DNA of 64,000 bases from Ignavibacteriota bacterium (lineage in GTDB: Bacteria; Bacteroidota; Ignavibacteria; Ignavibacteriales; Ignavibacteriaceae): contig CP053446.1 in assembly GCA_013285405.1 (NCBI GenBank), positions 2,899,001 to 2,963,000 on the forward strand. The letters run 5' to 3'. Numbering within the stretch: the stretch's first letter is position 1; each line of letters starts with the position of its first letter. The translations under genes and the position numbers were made by a program. The notes under the pieces are model-generated. The model worked only from the letters and a program-made list of their open reading frames with translations. It was not told the DNA's origin and searched no databases. Of the stretch, positions 53,207 through 62,577 are shown piece by piece.

Positions 53207-56200
53207 TTAGTTAAACGAATCCTTCACAAGTTTCTTCTGCTGCTGCATTGAAATTTTATATGAACCTACTGCAGGGCTTGCACTTTCAGGTCTGCCTGAA
53301 TAACCTAATTCACATTCTTTTGGTAAATCATTTCGCAATCGATTAAACAAAAAATTCCAGGCACCCATATTCATTGGCTCTTCCTGAACCCATTTGATTT
53401 TCTTAACAGATGAATATCTTTCAATAATTTTTCTGATCTTTTTAGATGCGTAAGGATAAAATTGTTCAATCCTGATGATAGCAGTATTTGAAATTTTATT
53501 ATCAGCTCTGTATTTCAACAGATCATAATAAATCTTACCGCTGGTTAAAATAAGATGATCAATTTTTTCAGGAGTTTGAATTGAATCATCATCGAGTACT
53601 TCTTCAAATTTCCCATTTAAAAATTCTTCTTTTGACGATTTAGCTTCGGGTGCTCTCAACAAACTTTTTGGTGTCATAATAACTAAAGGTATCTTCATAC
53701 CCGATTTTATCTGTCTTCTTAAAAGATGAAAATATTGAGCGGGTGTTGTTACATTACAAACTTGTATATTGTTCTCAGCACTAAGTATTAAAAATCTTTC
53801 AAGTCTAGCACTTGAGTGTTCGGGTCCTTGTCCTTCAAATCCATGTGGAAGTAGCATTACAAGATTATTTGGCATTTGCCATTTAGTGTAAGCAGCTACT
53901 ATAAAGTTATCAATAATAACCTGAGCTGCATTAGCAAAATCACCAAACTGTGCTTCCCAAATTACAAGAGTTAATGGATCAACAGCACTATACCCGAATT
54001 CAAATCCTAAAACAGCCGCTTCCGATAATGAGCTATCCAATGCTTCAAGATAAGCCTGTTTGTCATTTAAATGATTTAATGGGAAATATAATGATCCGGT
54101 TTTTACATCAGTGAAGGCAAGATGTCTTTGGCTGAATGTACCACGAACACTATCCTGACCACTCAAGCGTACAGGCGTTCCTTCAAGAAGTAAACTTCCG
54201 AATGCAAGTGATTCTGCGAACGCCCATTCGGCTTTTCCTGTTCCATCAATTATTTTTTTCCGACTTTCGAGAAATTTTGAAAGTTTTGGGTGACCATTAA
54301 AGTTAGCTGGTATTTTTGTTATTCCATCAACTATTGTCTTTAATGTATCCTCACTAATGGATGTTTTTTTCTCTGATTGAATAATCTCAATTTCTTTTTT
54401 AGGTACAGCAAGTATGAGATCGCCTTCAAATTTCTTACTCTCTTGTCTTATCCTTTCTACGGAGGCATTCATTTTACTATTCAGGTTATCAGCGAACGTC
54501 TTTATTTCATTTTCAGAAATAATTTTTTCTTCAATTAATTTGTCCTGGTAAATCTGCCTGACAGATGGATGTTCTTTTATTTTTGCATATAAAATTGGTT
54601 GAGTATATCCTGGCTCATCACCTTCATTGTGTCCATGTCGTCTGTATCCGAATAAATCAATCACTACATCTTTATTAAATATCTGTCTGTAATCAGAAAC
54701 AAGTTTAGCAACCCACAATGCAGCTTCAGGGTCATCGCCATTAACGTGAAAGATTGGCGCCTGAATCATTTTTGCTATGTCAGTTGCATATTGTGAAGAT
54801 CTGGCATCTTCAGGAGTTGTAGTAAAACCAATCTGGTTATTTACAACTATATGAATAGTTCCACCGGTTCTGTATCCGCTCAATTGTGATAGGTTCAAAG
54901 TTTCTGCAACAATACCTTGTCCGGCAAAAGCTGCATCTCCATGAATTAATAAAGACATCACTTTGACATGACTTTTATTATCGCCCATTCGTGTTTGCTT
55001 TGCCCGAACAATTCCTTCAACAACAGGATCAACCCATTCGAGGTGACTTGGATTTGCAGCAACAGAAACTGAAATATTTTTTCCTCTAATTGTTTTATAG
55101 TTTCCTGTAGCGCCTAAATGATACTTTACATCACCAGAACCTTCAAAGGAATTCGGATCTCTGATATCTTCGAACTCAACAAAAATAGAATCATAAGATT
55201 TCCCTATGATGTTTGCTAACACATTCAGTCTTCCTCTGTGTGCCATTCCCATCACTACTTCTTTAATATTATGGTCGGCAGCTTCAGTCAGTATAAAATC
55301 CAACAGCGGAATTAATGTTTCACTTCCTTCCAATGAAAATCTTTTATGTCCAATAAATTTGCTATGAATGAAGTGTTCAAATGCTTCTGCTGCGATTAAT
55401 TTTTTTAGAATATTTATCCTGGTTTGATTATCAAATTCAGGGGTATTTCTAACCGGTTCCATTTTTTTCTGAAGCCAGGTTTTCTCAGCAGGATTCTGGA
55501 TATGCATATATTCAACACCAATTTTATCACAGTAAGTTTTTTCCAGAATGTTAAGTATGTTACGAAGTGTTGCTGTGTTTAGATTTCCAAAACCACCTGT
55601 AATAAATTGACGATCTAAGTCCCATATAGTCAAGTTATAACTTGCCGGATCCAGTTCAGCATGATATTGTGTTTTTGAACCCAGCGGATCAAGGTCAGCA
55701 ATAAGATGTCCTCTTACTCTGTATAAATTAATTAGTTGGAGAACTTTAGCTTGTTTTACAATCTCTTCTGTATTTGCAGTTGTTTCGAAAATTCCCGGCT
55801 GATAGTCTGTTTGCCATCTCAAAGGTTTGAAAGGAAGTTTTAATGAATCGAATATATCATCATAAAAATCATTCTGACCTAAAAGCAGATCATTGATCTC
55901 TTTAAGAAACATTCCGGATTCTGCACCTTGAATTATTCTGTGATCATAAGTGCTGGAAATATTCATTACTTTACTGATGCCCAATGTTGAAATTGTTGTC
56001 TGAGACATTGCTTGATATTCAGCACTATATTGAATAGCTCCTGCAGCTATAATCGCTCCCTGACCAACCATAAGTCTGGGAACAGACGCAACCGTACCGA
56101 TCGTTCCAGGATTAGTTAATGTAATTGTTGTACCTAGAAATTCATTTGGATCAATAGCACCTTTTCTTGATCTGTTTATCAGGTCTTCATAAGCATTCCA

Positions 56201-56818
56201 GAATTCACTAAAGTTTAATTTATTTGCACTTTTTATATTTGGAACAATCAAAGATCTTGAACCATCTTTGCGTTCGATGTCGATAGCAAGACCAAGATTC
56301 ACGTCTTTTCTATTTATAACGTGAGGTTTTCCTTCTATTATTGTGAAAGCACTGTTCATCACCGGCATTGATTGAACAGCTTTTAGTATGGCCCAGCTAA
56401 TAAGATGAGTAAAAGATATTTTTTTCTTATTGATTCTTTGAAGGTGATTGTTTATGAGTGTTCTGTTTTCTTCAAGTAATTTCACCGGCATAGTTCTTTG
56501 CGAAGTTGCAACAGGGACAGATAAACTATTTACCATGTTTGCAAGAATTTTTTCCGAACTTCCTGCTATTATCTGAACTTCGTCGTTTTCACCAGGCTGT
56601 GGAAGCGGAATATTCAATTGCTGCAAAGATGATTTACCGGAATTTTTCCCATTGCCTCCATCAGTACCAGAAATATCACCAAAAAATTTTCTCCATTGGT
56701 CGGGTACTTTTTCAGGACTTTTGGAAAATTGATCATGCAGATATTCAACGAACCAGGTGTTAGCACCAAATTTTTCCAGTTCTTCTTGTTGCTTTTTACT
56801 GAGATTTTTCGACTTCAT
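53207..56818 (-). CDS. Multifunctional 2-oxoglutarate dehydrogenase E1 fused to E2-type acyltransferase (Kgd/OdhA type)
   Basis: 1203 residues. Residues 1-40 (FGANTWFVEYLHDQFSKSPEKVPDQWRKFF) are the E1 docking segment. About 75-330 is an E2 catalytic domain without a lipoyl domain (THLISWAILKAVQSMPVMNSAF; active-site STYDHRIIQGAESG). The rest is the thiamine-dependent E1 with AHRGRLNVLAN, HGDAAFAGQG and YRRHGHNEGDEP. This architecture is known from actinobacteria (Kgd/OdhA), where the protein joins the pyruvate dehydrogenase complex for lipoyl and E3. It converts 2-oxoglutarate to succinyl-CoA. Single gene on the minus strand; ends 10 bases from the MORN gene. Confidence 0.92.
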   Translation of the reverse strand: MKSKNLSKKQQEELEKFGANTWFVEYLHDQFSKSPEKVPDQWRKFFGDISGTDGGNGKNSGKSSLQQLNIPLPQPGENDEVQIIAGSSEKILANMVNSLSVPVATSQRTMPVKLLEENRTLINNHLQRINKKKISFTHLISWAILKAVQSMPVMNSAFTIIEGKPHVINRKDVNLGLAIDIERKDGSRSLIVPNIKSANKLNFSEFWNAYEDLINRSRKGAIDPNEFLGTTITLTNPGTIGTVASVPRLMVGQGAIIAAGAIQYSAEYQAMSQTTISTLGISKVMNISSTYDHRIIQGAESGMFLKEINDLLLGQNDFYDDIFDSLKLPFKPLRWQTDYQPGIFETTANTEEIVKQAKVLQLINLYRVRGHLIADLDPLGSKTQYHAELDPASYNLTIWDLDRQFITGGFGNLNTATLRNILNILEKTYCDKIGVEYMHIQNPAEKTWLQKKMEPVRNTPEFDNQTRINILKKLIAAEAFEHFIHSKFIGHKRFSLEGSETLIPLLDFILTEAADHNIKEVVMGMAHRGRLNVLANIIGKSYDSIFVEFEDIRDPNSFEGSGDVKYHLGATGNYKTIRGKNISVSVAANPSHLEWVDPVVEGIVRAKQTRMGDNKSHVKVMSLLIHGDAAFAGQGIVAETLNLSQLSGYRTGGTIHIVVNNQIGFTTTPEDARSSQYATDIAKMIQAPIFHVNGDDPEAALWVAKLVSDYRQIFNKDVVIDLFGYRRHGHNEGDEPGYTQPILYAKIKEHPSVRQIYQDKLIEEKIISENEIKTFADNLNSKMNASVERIRQESKKFEGDLILAVPKKEIEIIQSEKKTSISEDTLKTIVDGITKIPANFNGHPKLSKFLESRKKIIDGTGKAEWAFAESLAFGSLLLEGTPVRLSGQDSVRGTFSQRHLAFTDVKTGSLYFPLNHLNDKQAYLEALDSSLSEAAVLGFEFGYSAVDPLTLVIWEAQFGDFANAAQVIIDNFIVAAYTKWQMPNNLVMLLPHGFEGQGPEHSSARLERFLILSAENNIQVCNVTTPAQYFHLLRRQIKSGMKIPLVIMTPKSLLRAPEAKSSKEEFLNGKFEEVLDDDSIQTPEKIDHLILTSGKIYYDLLKYRADNKISNTAIIRIEQFYPYASKKIRKIIERYSSVKKIKWVQEEPMNMGAWNFLFNRLRNDLPKECELGYSGRPESASPAVGSYKISMQQQKKLVKDSFN

Positions 56819-56896
56819 AAATCCAAATCTGATTTTTATTACTTTTAAGTAACTTATTAAAGATTTTTATAATTAAATAGATAAACTTTGAGAAAC

Positions 56897-57562
56897 ATGC
56901 CTAATAAAAAATATAATCGATCCATTATTACATTAAACAATTTACGTCACGAATATAACCTAAATAAACTATCTGAGGAAACTATCAGGAAGAATCCATT
57001 CAGGCAATTTGAATTCTGGTTTAGACAAGTTATAAAACTAAAACTGACTGAACCAAACGCTATGGTTCTGGCAACTACAGATAAAAAAGCAAAACCTTCT
57101 GCCAGAATTGTATTGTTAAAAGATTTAAGCAAGGATGGATTTGTTTTCTTCACTAACTATAAAAGTTCAAAAGGAAGAAGTCTTACTGAAAATCCAGAAG
57201 CATCACTTTTATTTTATTGGGCTGAACTAGAAAGACAAATAAGAGTTGAAGGAAAAGTAAAAAAAATATCCAGAGCTGAATCACAAAAATATTTTAATAC
57301 ACGACCTCTCGAAAGCCGAATAGCAGCTTGGGCTTCCGAACAGAGTGAAGTAATTCCAGACAGAGAATACCTCGAGCAAAAATTTTTATATTTTAAAGAA
57401 AAGTTCAGAGGGAAAAAAATTCCTATCCCACCATATTGGGGAGGTTTTGTTTTAGTTCCGGATTATTTTGAATTCTGGCAGGGAAGAGAAAACCGACTGC
57501 ATGATAGAATATGTTTTAAAAAAATGAAAAGCGGTTGGAAAATTTTCAGGCGGGCACCATAA
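56897..57562 (+). CDS. pdxH: Pyridoxamine 5'-phosphate oxidase
   Basis: About 221 residues of an FMN enzyme that oxidises pyridoxine/pyridoxamine phosphate to PLP. Motifs include NAMVLATTDKKAKPSARIVLLKDLSKDGFVFFTNYKSSKG, WAELERQIRVEGKV and the C-terminal PPYWGGFVLVPDYFEFWQGRENRLHDR signature ending in RRAP. TTG 56888 is in frame three codons upstream, ATG 56897 is chosen. Its stop abuts that of the convergent transporter gene. Confidence 0.94.
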   Translation: MPNKKYNRSIITLNNLRHEYNLNKLSEETIRKNPFRQFEFWFRQVIKLKLTEPNAMVLATTDKKAKPSARIVLLKDLSKDGFVFFTNYKSSKGRSLTENPEASLLFYWAELERQIRVEGKVKKISRAESQKYFNTRPLESRIAAWASEQSEVIPDREYLEQKFLYFKEKFRGKKIPIPPYWGGFVLVPDYFEFWQGRENRLHDRICFKKMKSGWKIFRRAP

Positions 57563-58420
57563 CTAAAAACTGAATTTACTCTTAATCGATGTTTGTGTAA
57601 TCAAGCTTCTTACTACAATCGCAGTCAAGATAATCAAACCTCCGATTATTGCTGTAATTGAAGGAGTCTCTCCATACCCAATAAAAACCCAAACAGGATT
57701 TAACACAGGTTCAACCATCGAAATTATTGATGCTTCAACTGCAATCACTCTTTTTAATCCTGATGCAAAAAATGCATAAGCTGTTGCAATCTGAAAAACG
57801 CCGAGAAAACTAACCATCCACAAATCTGAAAAGCTGATTAATTCAATTGAAGTAAGAAAAGGAATGCATATCATAGCAACGAGTACATTTCCCCAAAAAA
57901 TACTGCTCTGCTGATACTTATGATCATTTTGTTTCATTCCTAAAAAGAATGCTGCGAAGGTTATTCCGGAAATGAGAGCAACAAAATTTCCTTCAAGATG
58001 TCCAGGTTCAAGTTTTCCAACGAAAAATAAAATCATTCCGAGAACACATACTGCAACTGTTATGATATTAATTCTTTCATATTTTGTTTTATTAAATATT
58101 GGTTCAAAAATTAAAACGTAAATTGGTGCAGTGGATTGCAAGAAGATGGCGTTTGCAGCCGTTGTAGTTTTTGTAGCAATTACAAATGTTATAAGAACAA
58201 TTGCGTAAATAAATGAATTGATGAGACTCAGTTTGTTGAATAACAGTATTCTTTTTTTGAAAATGATTGCAAAAGTAATTGCAGCAATCGAACACCGGAA
58301 AAAAGATAATTGCATGGCGTTCAGCGAAATCAGCTTGATAAATAAACCGCCACTGCTCCACAATAATGCAGCAGTGAATACGTATAGGATTCCTTTCTGA
58401 TGTTCGGAAAGATTTTTCAT
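57563..58420 (-). CDS. EamA/DMT family transporter
   Basis: About 285 residues with ten predicted transmembrane helices in two EamA repeats, the first opening GILYVFTAALLWSSGGLFIKL, the second LEGNFVALISGITFAAFFLGMKQ. AVEASIISMVEPVLNPVWVFIGYGE is the conserved second-repeat signature. Such drug/metabolite transporters export amino acids or metabolites; the substrate is unknown. The frame extends to 58444, but ATG 58420 (KNLSEHQKG) is the likelier start. Confidence 0.88.
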   Translation of the reverse strand: MKNLSEHQKGILYVFTAALLWSSGGLFIKLISLNAMQLSFFRCSIAAITFAIIFKKRILLFNKLSLINSFIYAIVLITFVIATKTTTAANAIFLQSTAPIYVLIFEPIFNKTKYERINIITVAVCVLGMILFFVGKLEPGHLEGNFVALISGITFAAFFLGMKQNDHKYQQSSIFWGNVLVAMICIPFLTSIELISFSDLWMVSFLGVFQIATAYAFFASGLKRVIAVEASIISMVEPVLNPVWVFIGYGETPSITAIIGGLIILTAIVVRSLITQTSIKSKFSF

Positions 58421-58521
58421 TTCAATTGTAAATATAACTAGCATAAAATCAGTTTTATTTAAAGTTCTTTTTTACAAAATCATCATTAAATTGAACCCAA
58501 CAAATCGGATATTTTTATTTT

Positions 58522-58950
58522 ATGAGCGGCATTTACAAGTTTGTAGATCATACAGCAGATATTGCAGCAGAATTGAAAGGCAGCAGTCTTCAGGACATAT
58601 TTGAAGCTGGCGGAAAAGCATGGTTTTCTGCTATAACCGATGACGAATCAATTGCAGCCGATGACACTATGGAGATAGAACTTTCTGCAAATTCACAGGA
58701 AGAACTTCTGGTTACTTTCTTAAATGAATTAAATTATCTGTTGCTTTCGCAAAGATGGTTGTGCGTGTCAGTTAATTCTTTTAAATTATTTGATGACAAT
58801 GAAGGTTTTGAACTTTCAGCGGAACTTGAAGGAACAAAAGTATCAATTGATTTTCCAATGAAACACGAAATAAAATCCGTTACATATCATCAGGTTGAGA
58901 TTGTAGTGGAAGACGGTAAGTTTTCAACTCTTGTTGTTTTCGATATTTAA
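58522..58950 (+). CDS. Archease, RtcB activator
   Basis: A 142-residue protein with the archease pattern: YKFVDHTADIAAELKGSSLQDIFEAGGKAWF at the start, LVTFLNELNYLLLSQRWLC in the middle and the closing IKSVTYHQVEIVVEDGKFSTLVVFDI. The acidic metal site includes the terminal FDI aspartate and HTAD. Archease speeds guanylylation of RtcB and allows multiple turnover. The rtcB gene follows 23 bases later, confirming the pair. Confidence 0.93.
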   Translation: MSGIYKFVDHTADIAAELKGSSLQDIFEAGGKAWFSAITDDESIAADDTMEIELSANSQEELLVTFLNELNYLLLSQRWLCVSVNSFKLFDDNEGFELSAELEGTKVSIDFPMKHEIKSVTYHQVEIVVEDGKFSTLVVFDI

Positions 58951-58973
58951 CAATTTCATTGAAGTGTAAGAAT

Positions 58974-60428
58974 ATGAATGTTAGTGGAATTGAATTAACA
59001 AAAATAAGAGAAAATTTATGGGAGATACCTGCTTCCGGAGAAATGAATGTTCCAGGAAGAGTTTATATCTCGCAGCGAATGATCGAAAAAGGATTGGATG
59101 ATGGCGAAGCCCTCAAGCAAGTAGTTAATGTTGCTCATCTTCCCGGAATTGAAAAATATTCGCTCGCTATGCCTGATATACATTGGGGTTACGGTTTTCC
59201 AATTGGTGGTGTTGCAGCTACAAACCTGGATGAAGGAGTTATTTCACCAGGTGGTGTTGGTTATGATATTAATTGCGGAGTAAGACTGGCTAAAACTAAT
59301 CTGGAATACGAACCAATAAAAAATAAAATTGATAGTCTTGTTTCAAAATTATTTCAAGCGGTTCCTACCGGTGTGGGTGCAAGCGGTGCAATAAAAAAAT
59401 TATCTTCCGTTGATATAAAAAAAGTTTTAACCAAAGGCAGCGTTTGGGCGCTTGAAAATGGTCTCGGTGTTCCCTCTGACATTGAATTTACTGAAGAGAA
59501 CGGAACATTAAAAAATGCTGATATCGCTGTTGTCAGTCAACGTGCATTAGAACGTGGTGCAGATCAGCTTGGAACACTCGGTTCAGGAAATCATTTTCTG
59601 GAAGTTGATGTTGTTGATGAGATTTTTGATAACAAAACTGCAGATGTATTTGGATTATTTCCCGGACAAATTGTAATTCAGATTCATACCGGTTCACGCG
59701 GGCTCGGTTATCAGGTGTGTGATGATTATCTGAAAATTTTGCTTAACGCTAGCGGGAAATATGGGTTCAAATTACCTGACCGACAGCTCGCTTGTGCACC
59801 AATTCAATCGCAGGAAGGTCAGGATTACTTCGCAGCAATGCAAGCTGCAGCTAACTTTGCCTGGAGTAATCGTCAGGTAATAATGAATCTTGCCAAAGAA
59901 GTGTTAAAAGAAACTTTCTCAATAAGTGAATCAGAATTGGGATTCAAACTTTTATATGATGTTTGTCATAATATTGCAAAGATTGAAAAGCACACTGTTG
60001 GAAATGAAATAAAAGAAGTATGCGTTCATCGGAAAGGTGCGACGCGTGCATTTCCTCCCGGCAGTAAATTGATTCCTGAAAAATATAAGAATGTTGGTCA
60101 GCCGGTTTTAATCCCAGGAGATATGGGAAGGTATTCTTACATTTTAGTCGGAACAGAAAACGCAATGGAAGAAACTTTCGGAAGTTCATGCCACGGCGCT
60201 GGGAGAAATTTAAGTCGCACTAAAGCATTGAAAAGTGCAAAAGGACGAGATCTGGTTGCTGAACTTAATAAAAAGGGAATATCAATCCAGGCAAAAGGAT
60301 ATAAAACAATTGCCGAAGAAATGTCAGATGCTTATAAAGATGTTTCCGATGTGGTTGACGTGATGCATAAAGAAGGCATAACGCGTAAAGTCGCAAAGAT
60401 AAAACCTGTTGGAGTAATTAAAGGATGA
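58974..60428 (+). CDS. rtcB: RNA-splicing ligase RtcB
   Basis: About 484 residues. The Mn-binding motif GGVGYDINCGVRL, LGTLGSGNHFLEVD, IQIHTGSRGLGYQVC and the guanylylated histidine in GSSCHGAGRNLSR are present. RtcB joins 2',3'-cyclic phosphate and 5'-OH RNA ends with GTP, repairing tRNAs cut by nucleases. TTG 58959 is in frame, but ATG 58974 is the likely start. Operon with archease; a small zinc-type protein gene follows. Confidence 0.95.
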   Translation: MNVSGIELTKIRENLWEIPASGEMNVPGRVYISQRMIEKGLDDGEALKQVVNVAHLPGIEKYSLAMPDIHWGYGFPIGGVAATNLDEGVISPGGVGYDINCGVRLAKTNLEYEPIKNKIDSLVSKLFQAVPTGVGASGAIKKLSSVDIKKVLTKGSVWALENGLGVPSDIEFTEENGTLKNADIAVVSQRALERGADQLGTLGSGNHFLEVDVVDEIFDNKTADVFGLFPGQIVIQIHTGSRGLGYQVCDDYLKILLNASGKYGFKLPDRQLACAPIQSQEGQDYFAAMQAAANFAWSNRQVIMNLAKEVLKETFSISESELGFKLLYDVCHNIAKIEKHTVGNEIKEVCVHRKGATRAFPPGSKLIPEKYKNVGQPVLIPGDMGRYSYILVGTENAMEETFGSSCHGAGRNLSRTKALKSAKGRDLVAELNKKGISIQAKGYKTIAEEMSDAYKDVSDVVDVMHKEGITRKVAKIKPVGVIKG

Positions 60429-60485
60429 TCAAATAGAAGATGGTTGACGGTAAAATTAATTATATTAACTTAAAATTATTGGGTT

Positions 60486-60824
60486 ATGGATAAAGACTTC
60501 GTTGAAAATATTCTTTTTGAATTACTAAACCAGTGTCATGAAAAGTATGGCGATGCAGTTGAGAAAATCTGGTTTTACGAAGACGAATTGTGCCCAAGTT
60601 GTAATAAACGAAAAATTGACGCTGTATCTATGGGTGATGAATCAGCATTGTCATTAAATGCTTTTATGTACCACGATTTGAATACTCTGATAGGTTATTT
60701 TCTTTGTAGTTATTGTGTGACAAATTTGTTTGGTAAAGGTAATAAGCAAAAATTATTATATAAAAAACTGGAAGAAAATTTAAAAACTGCTTATCACGAG
60801 CATATAAAATCTCAAGTTTCCTGA
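60486..60824 (+). CDS. Small zinc-ribbon-like protein downstream of rtcB
   Basis: A 112-residue soluble protein. CPSCNKR near residue 36 and CSYC near residue 77 could together form one zinc site. The rest is helical and charged with no family recognised. It lies 57 bases behind rtcB on the same strand and ahead of the polysaccharide deacetylase gene, so a role with RtcB is possible but unproven. Confidence 0.6.
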   Translation: MDKDFVENILFELLNQCHEKYGDAVEKIWFYEDELCPSCNKRKIDAVSMGDESALSLNAFMYHDLNTLIGYFLCSYCVTNLFGKGNKQKLLYKKLEENLKTAYHEHIKSQVS

Positions 60825-60862
60825 TGCAGGTAGTGGATGTTTAATTTATCTGGAATTTTTAT

Positions 60863-61495
60863 TTGAAATATTTTACTCCACCTGTTTTGATACAAAAAAT
60901 TTTTAATAGTTTCATCTGGGAAACTTCAAATAATAAAATTCTTTTAACATTTGATGATGGTCCGACTGAAGTAGCAACATTAAAAATTTTAGATGTTCTC
61001 AAATCAATTAAGATAAGAGCGGTTTTCTTTTGTGTCGGGAATAATATTAAAAATCATCCTGGTTTAACTGAAAAAATTCTGGAAAGTCAACACACAATTG
61101 CCAACCACACGATGAATCATGAATTACTTTTAAAAATGGGTGTAAAGAAATCAATTTCTGCAATCGAGCCGTTCAATATATTATTAAAGAAAAATTTCAA
61201 TTATGATGTAAAATACTTCCGACCGCCTCACGGGCTTTTTAATTTCTCAACGAAGAAAGTTTTGGCTGAATTAAATTTGAAATGTGTAATGTGGAATCCA
61301 TTGACGTACGATTTTAAAAACAATTTTAAATTAGTTGAACATTCAATAACCAATTATTTAAATAAAAATTCCATTTTAGTATTTCATGACAGCATAAAAT
61401 CCTGCAAAATTATTGAACGAAGTTTAAACTTTACCGTTGAGCAAATAGCAAAAAAGGGATTTGAATTTGGAGTACCTGAAGATTGCTTGAAATAA
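60863..61495 (+). CDS. Polysaccharide deacetylase (NodB-like)
   Basis: A 210-residue carbohydrate esterase 4 domain. The metal and catalytic motifs are LLTFDDGPTE, IANHTMNHELL, RPPHGLFNF and VFHDSIKS near the C-terminus. It removes N-acetyl groups from surface or wall glycans. The start is TTG 60863, with no better codon; there is no signal peptide, so it may be cytoplasmic or anchored by N-terminal aromatic residues. Its end overlaps the glycosyltransferase gene by 13 bases. Confidence 0.87.
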   Translation: MKYFTPPVLIQKIFNSFIWETSNNKILLTFDDGPTEVATLKILDVLKSIKIRAVFFCVGNNIKNHPGLTEKILESQHTIANHTMNHELLLKMGVKKSISAIEPFNILLKKNFNYDVKYFRPPHGLFNFSTKKVLAELNLKCVMWNPLTYDFKNNFKLVEHSITNYLNKNSILVFHDSIKSCKIIERSLNFTVEQIAKKGFEFGVPEDCLK

Positions 61496-62577
61496 TATTT
61501 CTGATACTTGTTTCGGGATATTTTATTATTTCAGCGACTCTGATAACCGGAGCGAAAAAAATATTTCCTCAGGTAACTGAAGATAAATTACCTTCGATTT
61601 CAGTAGTGGTTGCGGCAAGAAATGAAGCTGAAAATATTTTACTCTGCCTGGAATCTTTGAACAATTTGATTTATCCGGAAGGGAAACTTGAAATAATAAT
61701 CATTGATGATACATCCACAGATAACACTTTAAAAATTGCTGCTGACTTTATTCATGGTAAAAAGCAGTTCAGAATTATTCATCTGCAGGAAAATGAACAA
61801 TCAGTTTTAAAAGGCAAAGTTAGAGCAATGTCCGAAGGAATCAAGCTCACCAAAGGAGAAATAATAATCACGACAGATGCTGATTGCCAGGTTACTCCGC
61901 TTTGGGCAAAAACTATCGCTTCATATTATACTGATAGTATTGGAGTAGTTAACGGATTTACTTCACAAAAAGTTGAAGGTGCATTCACTGGAATGCAGGC
62001 AATTGATTTTATTTATCTTTTATTTATTTCTTCAGGGACGATCAACCTGGGAAAACCAGTTAGCTGCATCGGCAACAATATGTCCTTTCGAAAAAAAGCT
62101 TATGATGATATCGGTGGATTTGAAAATTTGTCATTCAGTGTTACTGAAGATTTTCTTTTACTCAACTCCATCCACAAGTTGGGAAAGTATAAGACCATTT
62201 ATCCACTCGACAAAAATTCATTGGTTATCTCAAAACCAGCAGCTAACCTGAAAGAGTTATTCAGGCAGAAAAAACGCTGGGCTGTCGGTGGAATTGATGC
62301 TCCACTGCTTGGTTTATTCTTAATGTCCTGGGCTTTTCTGACAAATGCTTTTATTCTTTTAACTCCGGTTTTCTTCAGCTCAGTTTGGATTTATTTGGTT
62401 GTATTCAAAATATCAATTGATTTATTTGTACTGTATCCAATACATCAAAGATTAGGTCTTCAGAAAAATTTGAAATATTTTTTGTTATGGGAAATTTATT
62501 ATATGATATATGTCGTCGTTCTTCCTTTGACAGTTTTATTCAACAAAAAAGTAAAATGGAAAGATAGAACTTACTGA
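61483..62577 (+). CDS. Membrane glycosyltransferase family 2
   Basis: A 364-residue protein with one N-terminal helix (LEIIFLILVSGYFIISATLI), a GT2 domain (SVVVAARNEAENILLCLESL; IIIDDTSTDNT; TTDADCQ; SVTEDFLL; QKKRWAVGG as QxxRW) and two to four C-terminal helices. The layout is that of processive or lipid-linked synthases acting at the inner membrane. The start TTG 61483 overlaps the deacetylase gene. The adjacent deacetylase suggests a partly deacetylated glycan or lipid sugar product. Confidence 0.87.
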   Translation: MLEIIFLILVSGYFIISATLITGAKKIFPQVTEDKLPSISVVVAARNEAENILLCLESLNNLIYPEGKLEIIIIDDTSTDNTLKIAADFIHGKKQFRIIHLQENEQSVLKGKVRAMSEGIKLTKGEIIITTDADCQVTPLWAKTIASYYTDSIGVVNGFTSQKVEGAFTGMQAIDFIYLLFISSGTINLGKPVSCIGNNMSFRKKAYDDIGGFENLSFSVTEDFLLLNSIHKLGKYKTIYPLDKNSLVISKPAANLKELFRQKKRWAVGGIDAPLLGLFLMSWAFLTNAFILLTPVFFSSVWIYLVVFKISIDLFVLYPIHQRLGLQKNLKYFLLWEIYYMIYVVVLPLTVLFNKKVKWKDRTY

